17,048 bases of DNA from CAVSUZ01 sp963791885 (GCA_963791885.1 CAWBUL010000011.1:1-17048); one strand, 5' to 3'. Shown: positions 1-8,474, counted from the first letter of the stretch. The notes: generated from the sequence alone by a model not told the origin. Program-made: numbers and translations.

Positions 1-22
1 CGCTGCCGTCGGGCCGCCGATA

Positions 23-1261
23 TCACGCCGCCCGGCGTTGGACTCGGCGGCGACGGGGAGGATGAAACCGGCCCGGCGGCGCGGACGGACGCTGCGCTGC
101 CGCTGTATCCTGAGGTGGGGCGTTCGCCGGCTGGAGCGAGGTGCCGGCGGTTCGCTCGATGGCACGCAGCGCGCCGCGCTCGGTGGGGTCGCAGAAAGAG
201 ATCGCGACGCCGCTGCTGCCGGCCCGCGCGGTGCGGCCGATGCGGTGGACGTAGCTTTCCGGCTCCACCGGCAGATCGAAGTTGATGACGTGGGAGATGC
301 CGGTCACGTCGATGCCGCGTGAGGCAATATCGGTGGCAACCAGAACGCGGGCGCGGCCGGAACGGAATCGGTCGAGCGATTTTTCGCGCGCGGACTGGCT
401 TTTGTTGCCGTGCAGCGCCTCGGCGTGGATATCCGCCGCAAGCAGATGTTCGCAGACCTTGTTGGCGCCGTGCTTGGTGCGGGTGAAGACGATGACGCGT
501 TCCAGCGCGGGATCGCCCAAAAGATCGGTCAGCAGGGCACGTTTCGCTGACATGGGCACGAAATGCACGTGCTGCTCGATCTTGTCGGGGGTGCGGATCT
601 CCGGCGTGATGTCCACACGCAGCGGATTGCTGAGGAAGCTTTCGGCCAACTGCCCGACCTCGCGCGGCATGGTCGCGGAGAACAGCAGCGACTGCCGCGG
701 CTGCGGCAGGGCGGCGACAATCGCGCGGATATCGCGGATGAAGCCGAGGTCCAGCATGCGGTCGGCCTCATCCAGCACAAAATGGGTGACCTGATCGAGC
801 AGCAGGTGGCGCGTGTTCATCAGGTCGCGGATGCGCCCTGGCGTGCCAACGACGATGTCCGGGCCGCGGCGCATGCGCTCCTCCTGCGGCCGGCGGCCGA
901 CGCCGCCGAGGATAACGCAGGTGAGGATAGGCTGACCGGCGGCGAAACCGCGGATGGCGGCGTCAATCTGGAGCGCCAGTTCCCGCGTCGGCGCCAGGAT
1001 CAGCACACGGGTGTGGAACGGGCGAGCCCGGCCGCGCGTGCCGGCAAGGTGCTGAAGGATCGGCAGCGCGAAGGCCGCGGTCTTGCCCGTGCCGGTCTGC
1101 GCGATGCCGAGCAGGTCATGGCCGGCGAGAAGCGGAGGGATGGCGCCGGACTGGATGGGGGTGGGGGTTTGGAAGTTCTGCGCCGCGAGGGCGCGCAGGA
1201 TCGGCTCGGACAGGCCGAGCGTGGCAAAGGATAAAGAGGTCAACAAAGGTCTCCGGCGCAT
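23..1261 (-). CDS. rhlE: DEAD-box ATP-dependent RNA helicase, RhlE type
   Basis: An RNA helicase that uses ATP to unwind or remodel RNA, usually in ribosome assembly or RNA decay. All core motifs are present in order: the Q-motif (F..LGL...I, then TPTPIQ), Walker A (AQTGTGKT, residues 54-61 from the ATG at 1261), PTRELALQI, TPGR, the DEAD box, SAT, then in the second RecA domain ATDIASRGIDV and HRIGRTARAG. After the core comes a short proline- and arginine-rich basic tail (PPRRRRVQRRAA), as is common in RhlE proteins. The length of about 412 aa suits the family. The frame stays open back to a TTG at 1351, but homology begins near SLSFATLGL, so that start is unlikely. A TTG at 1243 has a better-placed GGAGA six bases upstream and could be the true start. 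The gene lies 90 bp downstream of the asparaginase gene on the same strand. Confidence 0.95.
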   Translation of the reverse strand: MRRRPLLTSLSFATLGLSEPILRALAAQNFQTPTPIQSGAIPPLLAGHDLLGIAQTGTGKTAAFALPILQHLAGTRGRARPFHTRVLILAPTRELALQIDAAIRGFAAGQPILTCVILGGVGRRPQEERMRRGPDIVVGTPGRIRDLMNTRHLLLDQVTHFVLDEADRMLDLGFIRDIRAIVAALPQPRQSLLFSATMPREVGQLAESFLSNPLRVDITPEIRTPDKIEQHVHFVPMSAKRALLTDLLGDPALERVIVFTRTKHGANKVCEHLLAADIHAEALHGNKSQSAREKSLDRFRSGRARVLVATDIASRGIDVTGISHVINFDLPVEPESYVHRIGRTARAGSSGVAISFCDPTERGALRAIERTAGTSLQPANAPPQDTAAAQRPSAPPGRFHPPRRRRVQRRAA

Positions 1262-1333
1262 TGTCTGCGCCCTGCGCCCGCCCCCTGCGTAACCGATGGG
1301 GGAAGGCAAATTATGAATGAGATGTCCCGGGAG

Positions 1334-1350
1334 TGGCGTGAAACACGCCA
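1334..1350 (-). terminator. Short hairpin just after the asparaginase stop codon
   Basis: A perfect 7-bp stem (tggcgtg / cacgcca) with a 3-base loop starts immediately after the TAA of the asparaginase gene. No T-run follows, so it is at best a weak or Rho-assisted terminator or an mRNA 3' end stabiliser. It separates the transporter/asparaginase unit from the helicase gene. Confidence 0.35.
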
Positions 1351-1351
1351 A

Positions 1352-2425
1352 TTACGCGGCCGCGAGAGGCTCTAACGCACTACATGGCGGACGCGGGGGC
1401 GAAAAGCAAGGCGCGGCAGGCATGCGCCGGGGATGAGATTGCTTCCGGAGCGTCAGTGCCGCGTGTATCGGCTCGTGGATGTCTCCCGCCGGGCGGACGA
1501 CGTGATCACCACCGGCTCCGCCAGTCTGCGACCGAGGGGCGCTATCACCGTCCTCCCACAGCCAGTAGCGGTTATCGCCCGCCCCGTTCACCGCCACCAC
1601 CGCGTGGTTGCCGCGCGTGTCGATGGCGTGGACCGTCACCCGGCTGATCAGTCCGCCTTTCAGCCGGCGCATATCATCCACCGCCTCCATCACCGCGTCC
1701 CGCACGCTCGCGCCCGCCTTCATGTAAAGAACAATGGAGTGCGCCGTGCAGCAGCGGATGGTCATCTCGCCCGCCCCCGTGCACGCCGCCGCCCCATAAC
1801 GCGTATCCGCATACGACCCCGCGCCCACGATCGGGCTGTCGCCCAACCGGCCCGGATACTTCCATGCCCAGCCTGATGTGCTCGTGCCCGAACAGACATC
1901 GCCGTGGCTGTCATGCGCCAGGAAGACCGTGGTATCGCGCCCCGTCTCCGGGTCGATCGCATACCGGCACAGCTCCGCCAGCGGGGCCGTCTCCCAACGC
2001 GCCCGGTCCTGCTCTGGCACCTCATTCTCGAACCAGGCCTGCCACGCCCGCCGCGAGTCATCGGTCAGGTTCTCCGTCGTCTCCGCGCCGATCTCCCGCG
2101 CGAAACGCGCCGCGCCGTCGCCAACCAGCAGCTCGTGCGGCAGCCGCCGCATGATCTCCCGCGCCACGCTGACCGGATGCAGGAACCCCTTCAGCGCACC
2201 CACCGCGCCGGTCCTCAAAGTCGTGCCGTCCATCAGGCAGGAATCGAGTTCCACCTCGCCCAACAGGTTGGGCCAACCCCCACGACCGACGGTCCGCACA
2301 GTCGGATCCGCCTCGATCAGCTTGATCCCCGCCTCGATCGCGTCCAGCGCGTGCGCGCCCTCGGCCAGCATGTGCGCCGTGGTAGGCGCACCCACCGTGC
2401 CCTCATTGTTCGTGACCAGGATCAT
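1352..2425 (-). CDS. N4-(beta-N-acetylglucosaminyl)-L-asparaginase / isoaspartyl peptidase family (Ntn hydrolase)
   Basis: A self-cleaving N-terminal-nucleophile hydrolase of the type-2 asparaginase family, which hydrolyses asparagine amide or glycosylasparagine bonds, or isoaspartyl peptides. The protein is about 357 aa. The predicted autocleavage and nucleophile site is T165 in GRDTTVF, corresponding to the DT(I/V)G site of the family. It is followed by GTSTSG (180-185) and the substrate-binding PGRLGDSPIVGAGSYAD (191-207), where R193 and D196 are expected to bind the substrate carboxylate and amino group. No signal peptide is visible, so the enzyme is probably cytoplasmic, unlike periplasmic bacterial glycosylasparaginases. 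The ATG at 2425 overlaps the upstream permease stop as ATGA, showing translational coupling with the ABC transporter. The frame is open much further upstream, but that part is a shadow of the permease gene. The last 40 or so residues are proline- and arginine-rich and unlike the family. Substrate choice cannot be settled from sequence. Confidence 0.9.
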   Translation of the reverse strand: MILVTNNEGTVGAPTTAHMLAEGAHALDAIEAGIKLIEADPTVRTVGRGGWPNLLGEVELDSCLMDGTTLRTGAVGALKGFLHPVSVAREIMRRLPHELLVGDGAARFAREIGAETTENLTDDSRRAWQAWFENEVPEQDRARWETAPLAELCRYAIDPETGRDTTVFLAHDSHGDVCSGTSTSGWAWKYPGRLGDSPIVGAGSYADTRYGAAACTGAGEMTIRCCTAHSIVLYMKAGASVRDAVMEAVDDMRRLKGGLISRVTVHAIDTRGNHAVVAVNGAGDNRYWLWEDGDSAPRSQTGGAGGDHVVRPAGDIHEPIHAALTLRKQSHPRRMPAAPCFSPPRPPCSALEPLAAA

Positions 2426-3231
2426 TCTTTCACCCCGCCAGCCATCAGACCGCTCACCAGATACGTGCGCACCAGGAAGGTGAAGATCAGCACCGGGAGC
2501 GTCACCAGAACACCCGCCGCCGCAATCTTTCCCCACTCCCAACCGGCATACTGCATGAAGTTCACGATCGCCACGGGCGCCGTCATCGCATTCGTGCGCG
2601 TGAGAATCAGGGCGAAGAAGAAGTCGTTCCACGACAGGATGAAACACAGGATGCCGGTGGCAGCGAGACCCGGGGCCGCCAGCGGCAAAGCAACGCGCCG
2701 GAACGCGCTCCACACACCGCAGCCGTCGATCCACGCCGCTTCCTCCAGCGAAGGCGGCACGGAGTCGAAGAAGCCCTTCATCGTCCAGATCACCAGGGCC
2801 AGGTTGAACGTTACGTAAATCAGGCCAAGCCCGGTCACCGTGTCCATCAGCCCGAGCCACGTATACGCAAGGAAGAACGGAACGGTGAACGCGATGGGCG
2901 GCGCCATGCGGGTGACGAGCAGCCACATCGCCACAGTGCCCGCGCCGCGGAACCGCCAGCGCGAGAGCACATAGGCGGCAGGCACCCCCAGGATCAGCGA
3001 GAACACTGTTGACCCGACGCTGGTGAGCAGGCTGTGAACGAAGGACGCGGGGAAGTCGCCGGTCCACAGAGCTTCGTAATTCGCAAACGTGGGACGAAAG
3101 GCGCCGAGATGCAGCGCGTCGTTGGCGGTGCGCAGCGACATCTGCGCCAGCCAAAAGACGGGAAAGAGCACCAGCAGCAGCAAAACCGTGGCAATCAACA
3201 GCCGCATCCAGGCGCGCATCTGCTTATTCAT
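2422..3231 (-). CDS. Carbohydrate ABC transporter permease, MalG-like
   Basis: Inner-membrane subunit of a sugar-type (CUT1) ABC importer, 269 aa. A strongly hydrophobic first transmembrane segment spans about residues 9-30, and several more follow, including the last one at about 240-260. The ATPase-docking EAA loop is seen as EEAAWIDGCGVWSAFRRVALP, here with the form EAA-x2-DG-x8-9-LPL. The position as second permease and the short N-terminus are typical of MalG/UgpE subunits. The ATG at 3231 lies inside the end of the other permease gene (8-base overlap, ATGAATAA), and its own stop overlaps the asparaginase start by 4 bases. Substrate is unknown; the linked asparaginase suggests a glycosylated or amidated compound, which is inference. 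Confidence 0.93.
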   Translation of the reverse strand: MNKQMRAWMRLLIATVLLLLVLFPVFWLAQMSLRTANDALHLGAFRPTFANYEALWTGDFPASFVHSLLTSVGSTVFSLILGVPAAYVLSRWRFRGAGTVAMWLLVTRMAPPIAFTVPFFLAYTWLGLMDTVTGLGLIYVTFNLALVIWTMKGFFDSVPPSLEEAAWIDGCGVWSAFRRVALPLAAPGLAATGILCFILSWNDFFFALILTRTNAMTAPVAIVNFMQYAGWEWGKIAAAGVLVTLPVLIFTFLVRTYLVSGLMAGGVKE

Positions 3232-4138
3232 CGAACGCGAGCCCGCCGCCGGCGCGGCTTATCACGAGACTGAGCAGAAACACGCCGGCGACCATCAGCA
3301 TGGCAATGGCACTGCCATAGCCCCAATAGGCGTTCGTGAAGGTCTGCTCGTACGCGTAGTAGTTGGTGACCTGGGTCGCACCGCCGGGACCGCCGTCCGT
3401 CAGCAGATAGATCAGCGGAAACGCCTTGATGGAGTCGATCACGCGGAACAGCGTGGCGACGATCAGCGCCGCCGAGATGAACGGCAGCTTGACGTGCCAG
3501 AACAGCTGGAACGTACTCGCCCCATCGATGCGCGCGGCTTCTACCGGTTCCTTCGGAATCATCTGCAGCGCGGCGAGCATCATCAGCATGGTGAAGGGGA
3601 ACCATTCCCATGTATCGGCCGCGGCGATCGCCCAGAGCGCGGTGGATGCGTCGGTGATCAGGGAGTGGAACGGCATACCGAGAGCCGCCGCCAGATGGTG
3701 CAGCGGGCTGATATCGGGCGTGTAGAGCACCTTCCAGATAATCGCCACGACGATGGGCGGCAGCACCATGGGGATCAGGAAGCCGGTGCGGACCGCTTCC
3801 AGCCAGCGCGACGGCCTATCCAGCAGCAGTGCGAGGCCGAGGCCGATGGCGATCTGCGCCACCACGGTCACGAGCGACAATTCCACCTGCAACCAGATAG
3901 AGCGTATGAACTCCGGGTCGGAGAAAGCCTGCGTATAATTCTGCCAGGGCTCGGAGAAATCGAGCGAACCGGGCTGGGTCGGCGTCAGCGGCGTCAGGCT
4001 GGTGACGGCGAGCCAGATCGCCGGCACGATCGTCATCAGCCCCAGCATGGCCAGCGCGGGGATCAGCCCGCGCCGGTATGCTGAGCGCCGCTCACGTTCC
4101 CAGTTGCGGAGGATCCCCGGACGGATCCGGCGCGTCAC
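3224..4138 (-). CDS. Sugar ABC transporter permease, MalF/UgpA-like
   Basis: Inner-membrane partner permease of the CUT1-type importer, 304 aa. A positively charged N-terminus (RRIRPGILRNWERERR) precedes the first membrane span at about residues 25-45, and five more hydrophobic stretches follow. The EAA loop appears as EAARIDGASTFQLFWHVKLP, and it is followed by the DGGPGGAT motif usual in MalF/UgpA-type subunits. The start is the GTG at 4138, chosen because it overlaps the restored stop of the substrate-binding protein gene as GTGA and because homology begins close to it. The gene overlaps the next permease by 8 bases. Confidence 0.93.
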   Translation of the reverse strand: MTRRIRPGILRNWERERRSAYRRGLIPALAMLGLMTIVPAIWLAVTSLTPLTPTQPGSLDFSEPWQNYTQAFSDPEFIRSIWLQVELSLVTVVAQIAIGLGLALLLDRPSRWLEAVRTGFLIPMVLPPIVVAIIWKVLYTPDISPLHHLAAALGMPFHSLITDASTALWAIAAADTWEWFPFTMLMMLAALQMIPKEPVEAARIDGASTFQLFWHVKLPFISAALIVATLFRVIDSIKAFPLIYLLTDGGPGGATQVTNYYAYEQTFTNAYWGYGSAIAMLMVAGVFLLSLVISRAGGGLAFDE

Positions 4139-5485
4139 AGTTTCACGCCGGCCCGCTTCAATGCCTGCAACGCGTGGTCCTGCGCCCGGTTCATCGCGTC
4201 CTTGGCGCTCATTTGCTTGGACACGATCGTCTGGATGGCGAAGTCGATCTCATGATCGATCGGCGGATAGGGCGGCACAGTACCGATAGACGCTGTAGCC
4301 CTTCGACGCGATCTTCAGCGTCTCCAGATACATGCTCGCCACGTCGTAGCCGTTGAGCTGCAGCTTTGCCTTGAACTCCGGATTTTCGATGATGGATTGC
4401 CGCGTCACCGAGCTGTAGCCTTTGTCGTGGAACATGCGCAGCAGAAGCTGCGGCGACATGGCCCAGGTGATGAACATCCAGGCGGCATCCTTCTTCTTGG
4501 ACGCCGTGGGAATACCCCATCCATGGGCGGCCACATCGGGGAAGCGTCCGGCTGGTCCGCCCGTGACGAGGCTGAAAGCGCAGGTCTTGGCAACCGGCAG
4601 CGACGGATTCGCCATCTGCACCACGAACGTTTCGTTGCTCGTGGTGTAGTTGATCTTCCCGTCCTTCTGAGCCTGCAGCACCTGGTCGTACGTGTAAGAC
4701 AGCACGCCGTCGGGCCCATAATCGCGCAACAGCTGAGAGAAGAAGTCGGCGGCGTGGATCGCTTCCGGGGTATTCAACGTCGGATGCAGGTCGTCCGGTG
4801 CATGTTTGAAGACGCTGCCACCGAACCCTTGCAAGTAGGGGATAAAGGTCCAGCCATAATGGTTCTCGGCGCAGAATGGCGTCGGCCCCCCCCCGCTTTG
4901 CGCGTTCTGTGCCTTCAATGCCTTCAGCATCGCCTCCTGCTCGTCGAAGGTGTCGGGCATCTTGGCGAAGCCCGCCTTCTGGATCAGGTCGAAGCGCGAT
5001 GCGCCGGCCATGTGAATGTCGGCGATCCAGGGAATGGCATGCAGGCGGCCCTGCCTGTCGATGAACGCCGACGTCGTGGCCGGCAAGAAGTCTTTGACGT
5101 TGAAGTCGGCCGGGGTCTTTTTCGGATCGTTGAAGAAATCATCCAGCGGGGTGGTCCATCCCGCACCGACCCAGCGGCCGGAGAAGATGAACGTGACGTT
5201 GATGACGTCATGCGCGGCCGCCCCGGTGGCCAGCTCGATGTCCATGCGCTGGTTGTAGATCGGGAAGGATGGCGTCTCGTACACCACCTTCGCCCCGGTC
5301 ATTTGCTCGAACTCCGGAATGTAGCTCTTCAGGAACTCGGAGTAGCTCGTGCTCCAGCACGAAACGTTCAGCGTGACGCCATCGAGCGGTTTCTTCCCCC
5401 CTTGCGCCGGCGCGCGGCCGGGCAGGGCGAATAGTCCGGCGCTGGCACCGGCCAGCAGCGTGCGGCGTGTGGTCGTGGGACGCAT
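4135..5485 (-). CDS. ABC transporter substrate-binding protein (family 1), frameshifted near the 3' end
   Basis: Periplasmic sugar-binding protein of the importer. The N-terminus has a Tat-like twin-arginine signal (TTTRRTLLAG, hydrophobic core, likely cut after APAQ near residue 28). The body matches family 1 solute-binding proteins (ATGAAAHDVI; HAIPWIADIHM; GWGIPTASKKKDAAWMFI). In the frame as given, translation runs to a TGA near 4250 (411 aa). One extra base at the CC pair 4283-4284 causes this: after removing it the protein continues as RTVPPYPPIDHEIDFAIQ and ends KRAGVKL with a TGA at 4135-4137. That stop overlaps the permease GTG as GTGA. The full span is 1351 nt, one more than a multiple of three. 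The ATG at 5485 has GGAGG seven bases upstream. It is either a sequence error or a recent lesion. Confidence 0.9.
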
Positions 5486-5492
5486 GTGTTTT

Positions 5493-5497
5493 CCTCC
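5493..5497 (-). promoter_or_regulatory. Ribosome binding site of the substrate-binding protein gene
   Basis: GGAGG on the minus strand, seven bases before the ATG at 5485. It fixes the start of the transporter operon's first gene. Confidence 0.75.
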
Positions 5498-5550
5498 GTG
5501 CTTGGAGCGAGATCGCGCGAGGCGGATGCGTCGGAGCGCGTGAATCTCGC

Positions 5551-5630
5551 TCTAAAGCAAAGGAGTAGAGCATTGTGTCCCGAATTTGAAGGGCGTCACG
5601 CTCGGGACGAACTTTAGATTGGAGACACAA
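5551..5630. repeat. Nested inverted repeats upstream of the transporter operon
   Basis: The 295-base gap between the transporter operon and the porin contains three perfect 7-base inverted pairs: tctaaag (5551-5557) with ctttaga (5612-5618), ttgtgtc (5573-5579) with gacacaa (5624-5630), and gtcccga (5577-5583) with tcgggac (5602-5608). They could be regulator binding sites for the transporter operon. They could also be an intergenic palindromic repeat of the kind scattered through alphaproteobacterial genomes, which the GAGCATTG...CCCGAA...TCGGGAC layout recalls. No convincing -35/-10 pair was identified. Confidence 0.45.
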
Positions 5631-5721
5631 GGCGCAGCGTATCGCGGGATCGGCGCGTGTTGAAGCGCCCGGCGATTTCAACAAAGGCACGCAGCGAGGT
5701 TCAAAACGATGCACGGAGAGG

Positions 5722-5756
5722 ACAAAAAGAAAGCGGCGGGGAATGACCCCGCCGCT
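5722..5756 (-). terminator. Rho-independent terminator of the porin gene
   Basis: A perfect 10-bp GC-rich stem (agcggcgggg / ccccgccgct) with a 5-base loop spans 5732-5756. Read on the minus strand it is followed by a T-rich tract (tttctttttgt), and it lies 24 bases after the porin stop codon. This isolates the porin from the transporter operon. Confidence 0.88.
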
Positions 5757-5780
5757 GAAGAGAAGCCGTGGTGTCTGCGC

Positions 5781-7199
5781 TTACCAGCGGAACTGGAAGC
5801 CGGCACCGATGATCTGCATCTTCACGTTGTTGAACTGGCTGCAGGTGGATCCGGTTGGGCACTCCACACCAGCTACGTTGTCCACGAAGTTGTAGTTGCC
5901 CTGGTGGCGCTGGCCATAGAGGTATTCGGCCAGGAACGCGAGGCCCGGAGCGATGTTATACGTCAGACCGAGCGCAAATCCCTGATCGTGGCGCTGCGTC
6001 GGCAGACCCAGAGCACCCTGGTAGTCCCAGCTATAGTAGGAGCCACCGACGATCGCCGGACCCCAGGTGTATTCCGCACCAGCGATCCACGCCACCGAGT
6101 TCGACCCGCCAGACGGCTTCGGCGCGAACTGACCGTTGTACTGACCCCAGATCACGTTGCCGCCCACCGTGGCTCCCGCGAAGGTCACCGCCAGGCCGCC
6201 GTCATACATGCTCAGGTTCTTGAATTGCGAAACGTTCGGGCCGCCAGGGGTGCTGGTTTCGGCGCCGTTGCTCGGATCGATGTGGCCGCCCTGCATGGTG
6301 ATCAGCGAGCCAGCGATGCCAATGTTATCGAACGCGCCGCGGTAGCGGATACCGCCTTCAATCGTATTCCGCCGGCGCTGGAGATCGGCACCCGACGACG
6401 AGGTAGACTGCCCCACGCACCCGGTGGGACCTGGGGTACCGAGCGAGCAGCTTGAACTGTCAACCAGGTTCGCAGACGACGGCTCATAGCTCACGCTGAA
6501 GTCGAACCCAGCGAAGGCGGGAGACAGATAGACCAACTTGGCCGAGGTATATTCGTTGCCCACGTCGGGGAACGGCCACCACGGCACCACGCCCGAGAAG
6601 CCACCCGCGCCGACACCGGCATCGTTGATATCGCCGTTGAACAGACCTGTCGCGAAGTCGTCGAATGTGCCGATCAGGAACAGGGACATCGGACCGTCGG
6701 TCTGACCCATGCGCAGTGTGCCGGCCTGAGCGGTTCCGAGGTAACCGAAGTCACGACGCCAGAACAGCGTGCCGGCGCTGCTGCTGCCGGAGATACCCGG
6801 GTTGCCGCTGCTGCTGCCCGCGAAGTTGGAAGCACCGACAATACGAATTTCGTAGAACATGCCGTATTTCAGGCCGTTCGTCGCTTGGCCGTCGAACCCG
6901 GTGTAGAAGCGCGGGTAACCGATGATATTGACCGGCTGCTGCTTGTTGCCGTTGACCGAGTCGGCAGAACCCCAGGAGCCTGTGAGATACACGTTCTCCC
7001 GCAAATCCAACCGCACCACGATCTGACCTGGCGCTGGGGTCGCCGGGCTTGGCGCCTGCGCCCCGGGGACGACCATGTTCGTGTTCTGCGACGACGTCGA
7101 GATCGTACTTCCCGGCTGCGACGTAAACACCTGGGCAGCGTTTGCCATCCCTAGCGAGGCACCCAACATGGCCGCGGTGGCCATCAGGAGCTTGCGCAT
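5781..7199 (-). CDS. Outer-membrane porin
   Basis: A 472-aa beta-barrel porin for diffusion of small solutes across the outer membrane. A Sec signal peptide is clear: MRKLL, a hydrophobic core, and an A-x-A site at GMANA with predicted cleavage after residue 21. The mature protein is rich in Gly, Ser, Asn and aromatic residues, with alternating strand patterns (LRMGQTDGPMSLF, FDFSVSYEPSSAN, VAWIAGAEYTWGPAIVGGSYYS), and ends in the aromatic FQFRW that signals barrel assembly. It resembles the porins common in Acetobacteraceae and Rhodospirillales, which are distantly related to the gram-negative porin superfamily. AGGAGG lies five bases before the ATG at 7199. It is monocistronic: a strong terminator follows it and 340 non-coding bases precede it. 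The next gene, the transporter operon, suggests but does not show a shared nutrient role. Confidence 0.92.
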   Translation of the reverse strand: MRKLLMATAAMLGASLGMANAAQVFTSQPGSTISTSSQNTNMVVPGAQAPSPATPAPGQIVVRLDLRENVYLTGSWGSADSVNGNKQQPVNIIGYPRFYTGFDGQATNGLKYGMFYEIRIVGASNFAGSSSGNPGISGSSSAGTLFWRRDFGYLGTAQAGTLRMGQTDGPMSLFLIGTFDDFATGLFNGDINDAGVGAGGFSGVVPWWPFPDVGNEYTSAKLVYLSPAFAGFDFSVSYEPSSANLVDSSSCSLGTPGPTGCVGQSTSSSGADLQRRRNTIEGGIRYRGAFDNIGIAGSLITMQGGHIDPSNGAETSTPGGPNVSQFKNLSMYDGGLAVTFAGATVGGNVIWGQYNGQFAPKPSGGSNSVAWIAGAEYTWGPAIVGGSYYSWDYQGALGLPTQRHDQGFALGLTYNIAPGLAFLAEYLYGQRHQGNYNFVDNVAGVECPTGSTCSQFNNVKMQIIGAGFQFRW

Positions 7200-7204
7200 T
7201 CAAA

Positions 7205-7210
7205 CCTCCT
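7205..7210 (-). promoter_or_regulatory. Strong ribosome binding site of the porin gene
   Basis: Perfect AGGAGG on the minus strand, five bases upstream of the ATG at 7199, consistent with a highly expressed outer-membrane protein. Confidence 0.85.
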
Positions 7211-7539
7211 CGTTGCGCCGGAAAGCCCCGGCGGTCCACTGGTGGCCTCTGCCATGCCCATACTCGTGGACGGGGCAGCCAGACCTGCGGCGCATATTGA
7301 TCAGAGGTTTCGGACGCTGCAACGGGTTGCGGCTTGGTTGCTGCCAATCTGAGACAGTGTGTGGTTTGAGTACAACACCCCCAATTCCGCCCTGCTTGCT
7401 GAAAGGTCCTCCGCTTCAGCGTATCACAGGGAACGTATGGATAGTCCTCGGTCGCAACTCGCCTCCAGGCGGCTGAGGCGATCGCCGTCGTCGTGGGGTC
7501 GGCGGCGGCAAGTTAAGGGGGCGCCCCCCGACGGAGCAC
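7211..7539. other. Non-coding leader and promoter region of the porin
   Basis: About 330 bases without a supportable gene. It must hold the porin promoter, since the upstream minus-strand gene is a decayed remnant, but no clear -35/-10 pair could be picked out. A short GC palindrome (gggggcgccccc, about 7517-7528) lies just after the end of the remnant and might act as a weak 3' hairpin. Confidence 0.5.
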
Positions 7540-8400
7540 TCAGAACCGCGCCGTCCCCAATTCGCGACAGACGCGTTGAACCACGTCGTCCCAGGCGCCG
7601 GGCTGCCTCTGACGGAAGAGCCGCATGGTCGGATACCAGGGGCTGTCGTCCCGATTCAGAAGCCAGCGCCAGGCGGGAACGAAACCCAGGAGCAGCCAAA
7701 CGGGCTTGCCGAGCGCACCGGCCAGATGCGCCACCGCCGTGTCGGTGGTAATAACCATGTCCAGTTGCGAAATTATCGCCGCCGTATCGGCGAAGTCCGC
7801 CACCTGCTTTCCCACCCTGCGGACGTTTGGGCGCGCGATAAGAGAGGGAGCGTCTTCAGGTTTGATCGCGTGTTGCAGGCTGTAGAATGCCGCGCCGGGA
7901 ACATCGGCTATTCGCAGGAATGCGTCCGGGGACATCGAACGCTGATAATCGTGGACGTATTTTACATTTCCAGCCCACGCCAGACCAATCCTTGGCCGAG
8001 ACTGCTCCCCGAGTTCCGCGCCCCAGCGCTGGATACGGGCGGGATCGGCGGGAGATGGGGAACTTCATGCGGCACCGTTTACGCGGAAGTACGAAACAGC
8101 CCGGGCAAATCGTAGGAGAGGCAGATATAATTGAATCGGAAACCGGGATTGAGATCCGGAATAAACTCCACGTACGGGGCGGCTGGCTGAAACAGGGGAA
8201 CCAGCGAGGTAGGGCTTTGCGTGCAATTTTAGCGCCCATGGCGTGGAGCTTTGGGATGTAGCGAAAGAATTAAATCGCATCGCCGAACCCTACGTCGCCG
8301 ACGACAACGATCTTTTTTCCCGCCAGACTTTGCCTGCCATCCCAGAAATACTCCGATGGGACCGGTGGCAATCCTTTTCGTGCATATCGGCTCGACCGGC
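7540..8400 (-). pseudogene. Decayed C-terminal domain of a TPR/glycosyltransferase-type protein
   Basis: The only intact part (131 codons ending at 7540) carries FADTAAIISQLDMVITTDTA, VAHLAGALGKPVWLLL and RDDSPWYPTMRLFRQ. This is the signature of the glycosyltransferase-like C-terminal domain found in TPR-glycosyltransferase proteins of Alphaproteobacteria. Reading upstream across frames restores the rest: GKKIVVVGDVGFGDAI, stop, FFRYIPKLHAMGAKIA, then SPTSLVPLFQPAAPYVEFI in a second frame, then PDLNPGFRFNYICLSYDLPG in a third, a stop (TAA near 8067), VPHEVPHLPPIP, then RIQRWGAELGEQSRPRIGLA in the final frame. At least three frame changes and two stops are therefore needed, and the N-terminal TPR part is missing. 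It is a relic, unless the local sequence is poor. Confidence 0.8.
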
Positions 8401-8474
8401 ATAACGCCGCGCGAAGAGGTTCTTAAGAATAAATACCTTGACACTACTCCTAACATTGTGCTCTCCTCCTCCCC

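Noticed and set aside
2426..3154. Upstream extension of the asparaginase reading frame to 3154
   Set aside because: The extension overlaps the permease gene entirely and has no homology; the ATG at 2425 with an ATGA overlap is the natural start.
3089..4084. A 331-codon plus-strand open frame opposite the permease gene
   Set aside because: The translation is rich in His, Arg, Gln and Asp, a typical antisense shadow of membrane-protein codons.
8401..8474. Promoter from the TTGACA at about 8438
   Set aside because: No acceptable -10 hexamer lies at the right spacing, and both flanking genes are broken.
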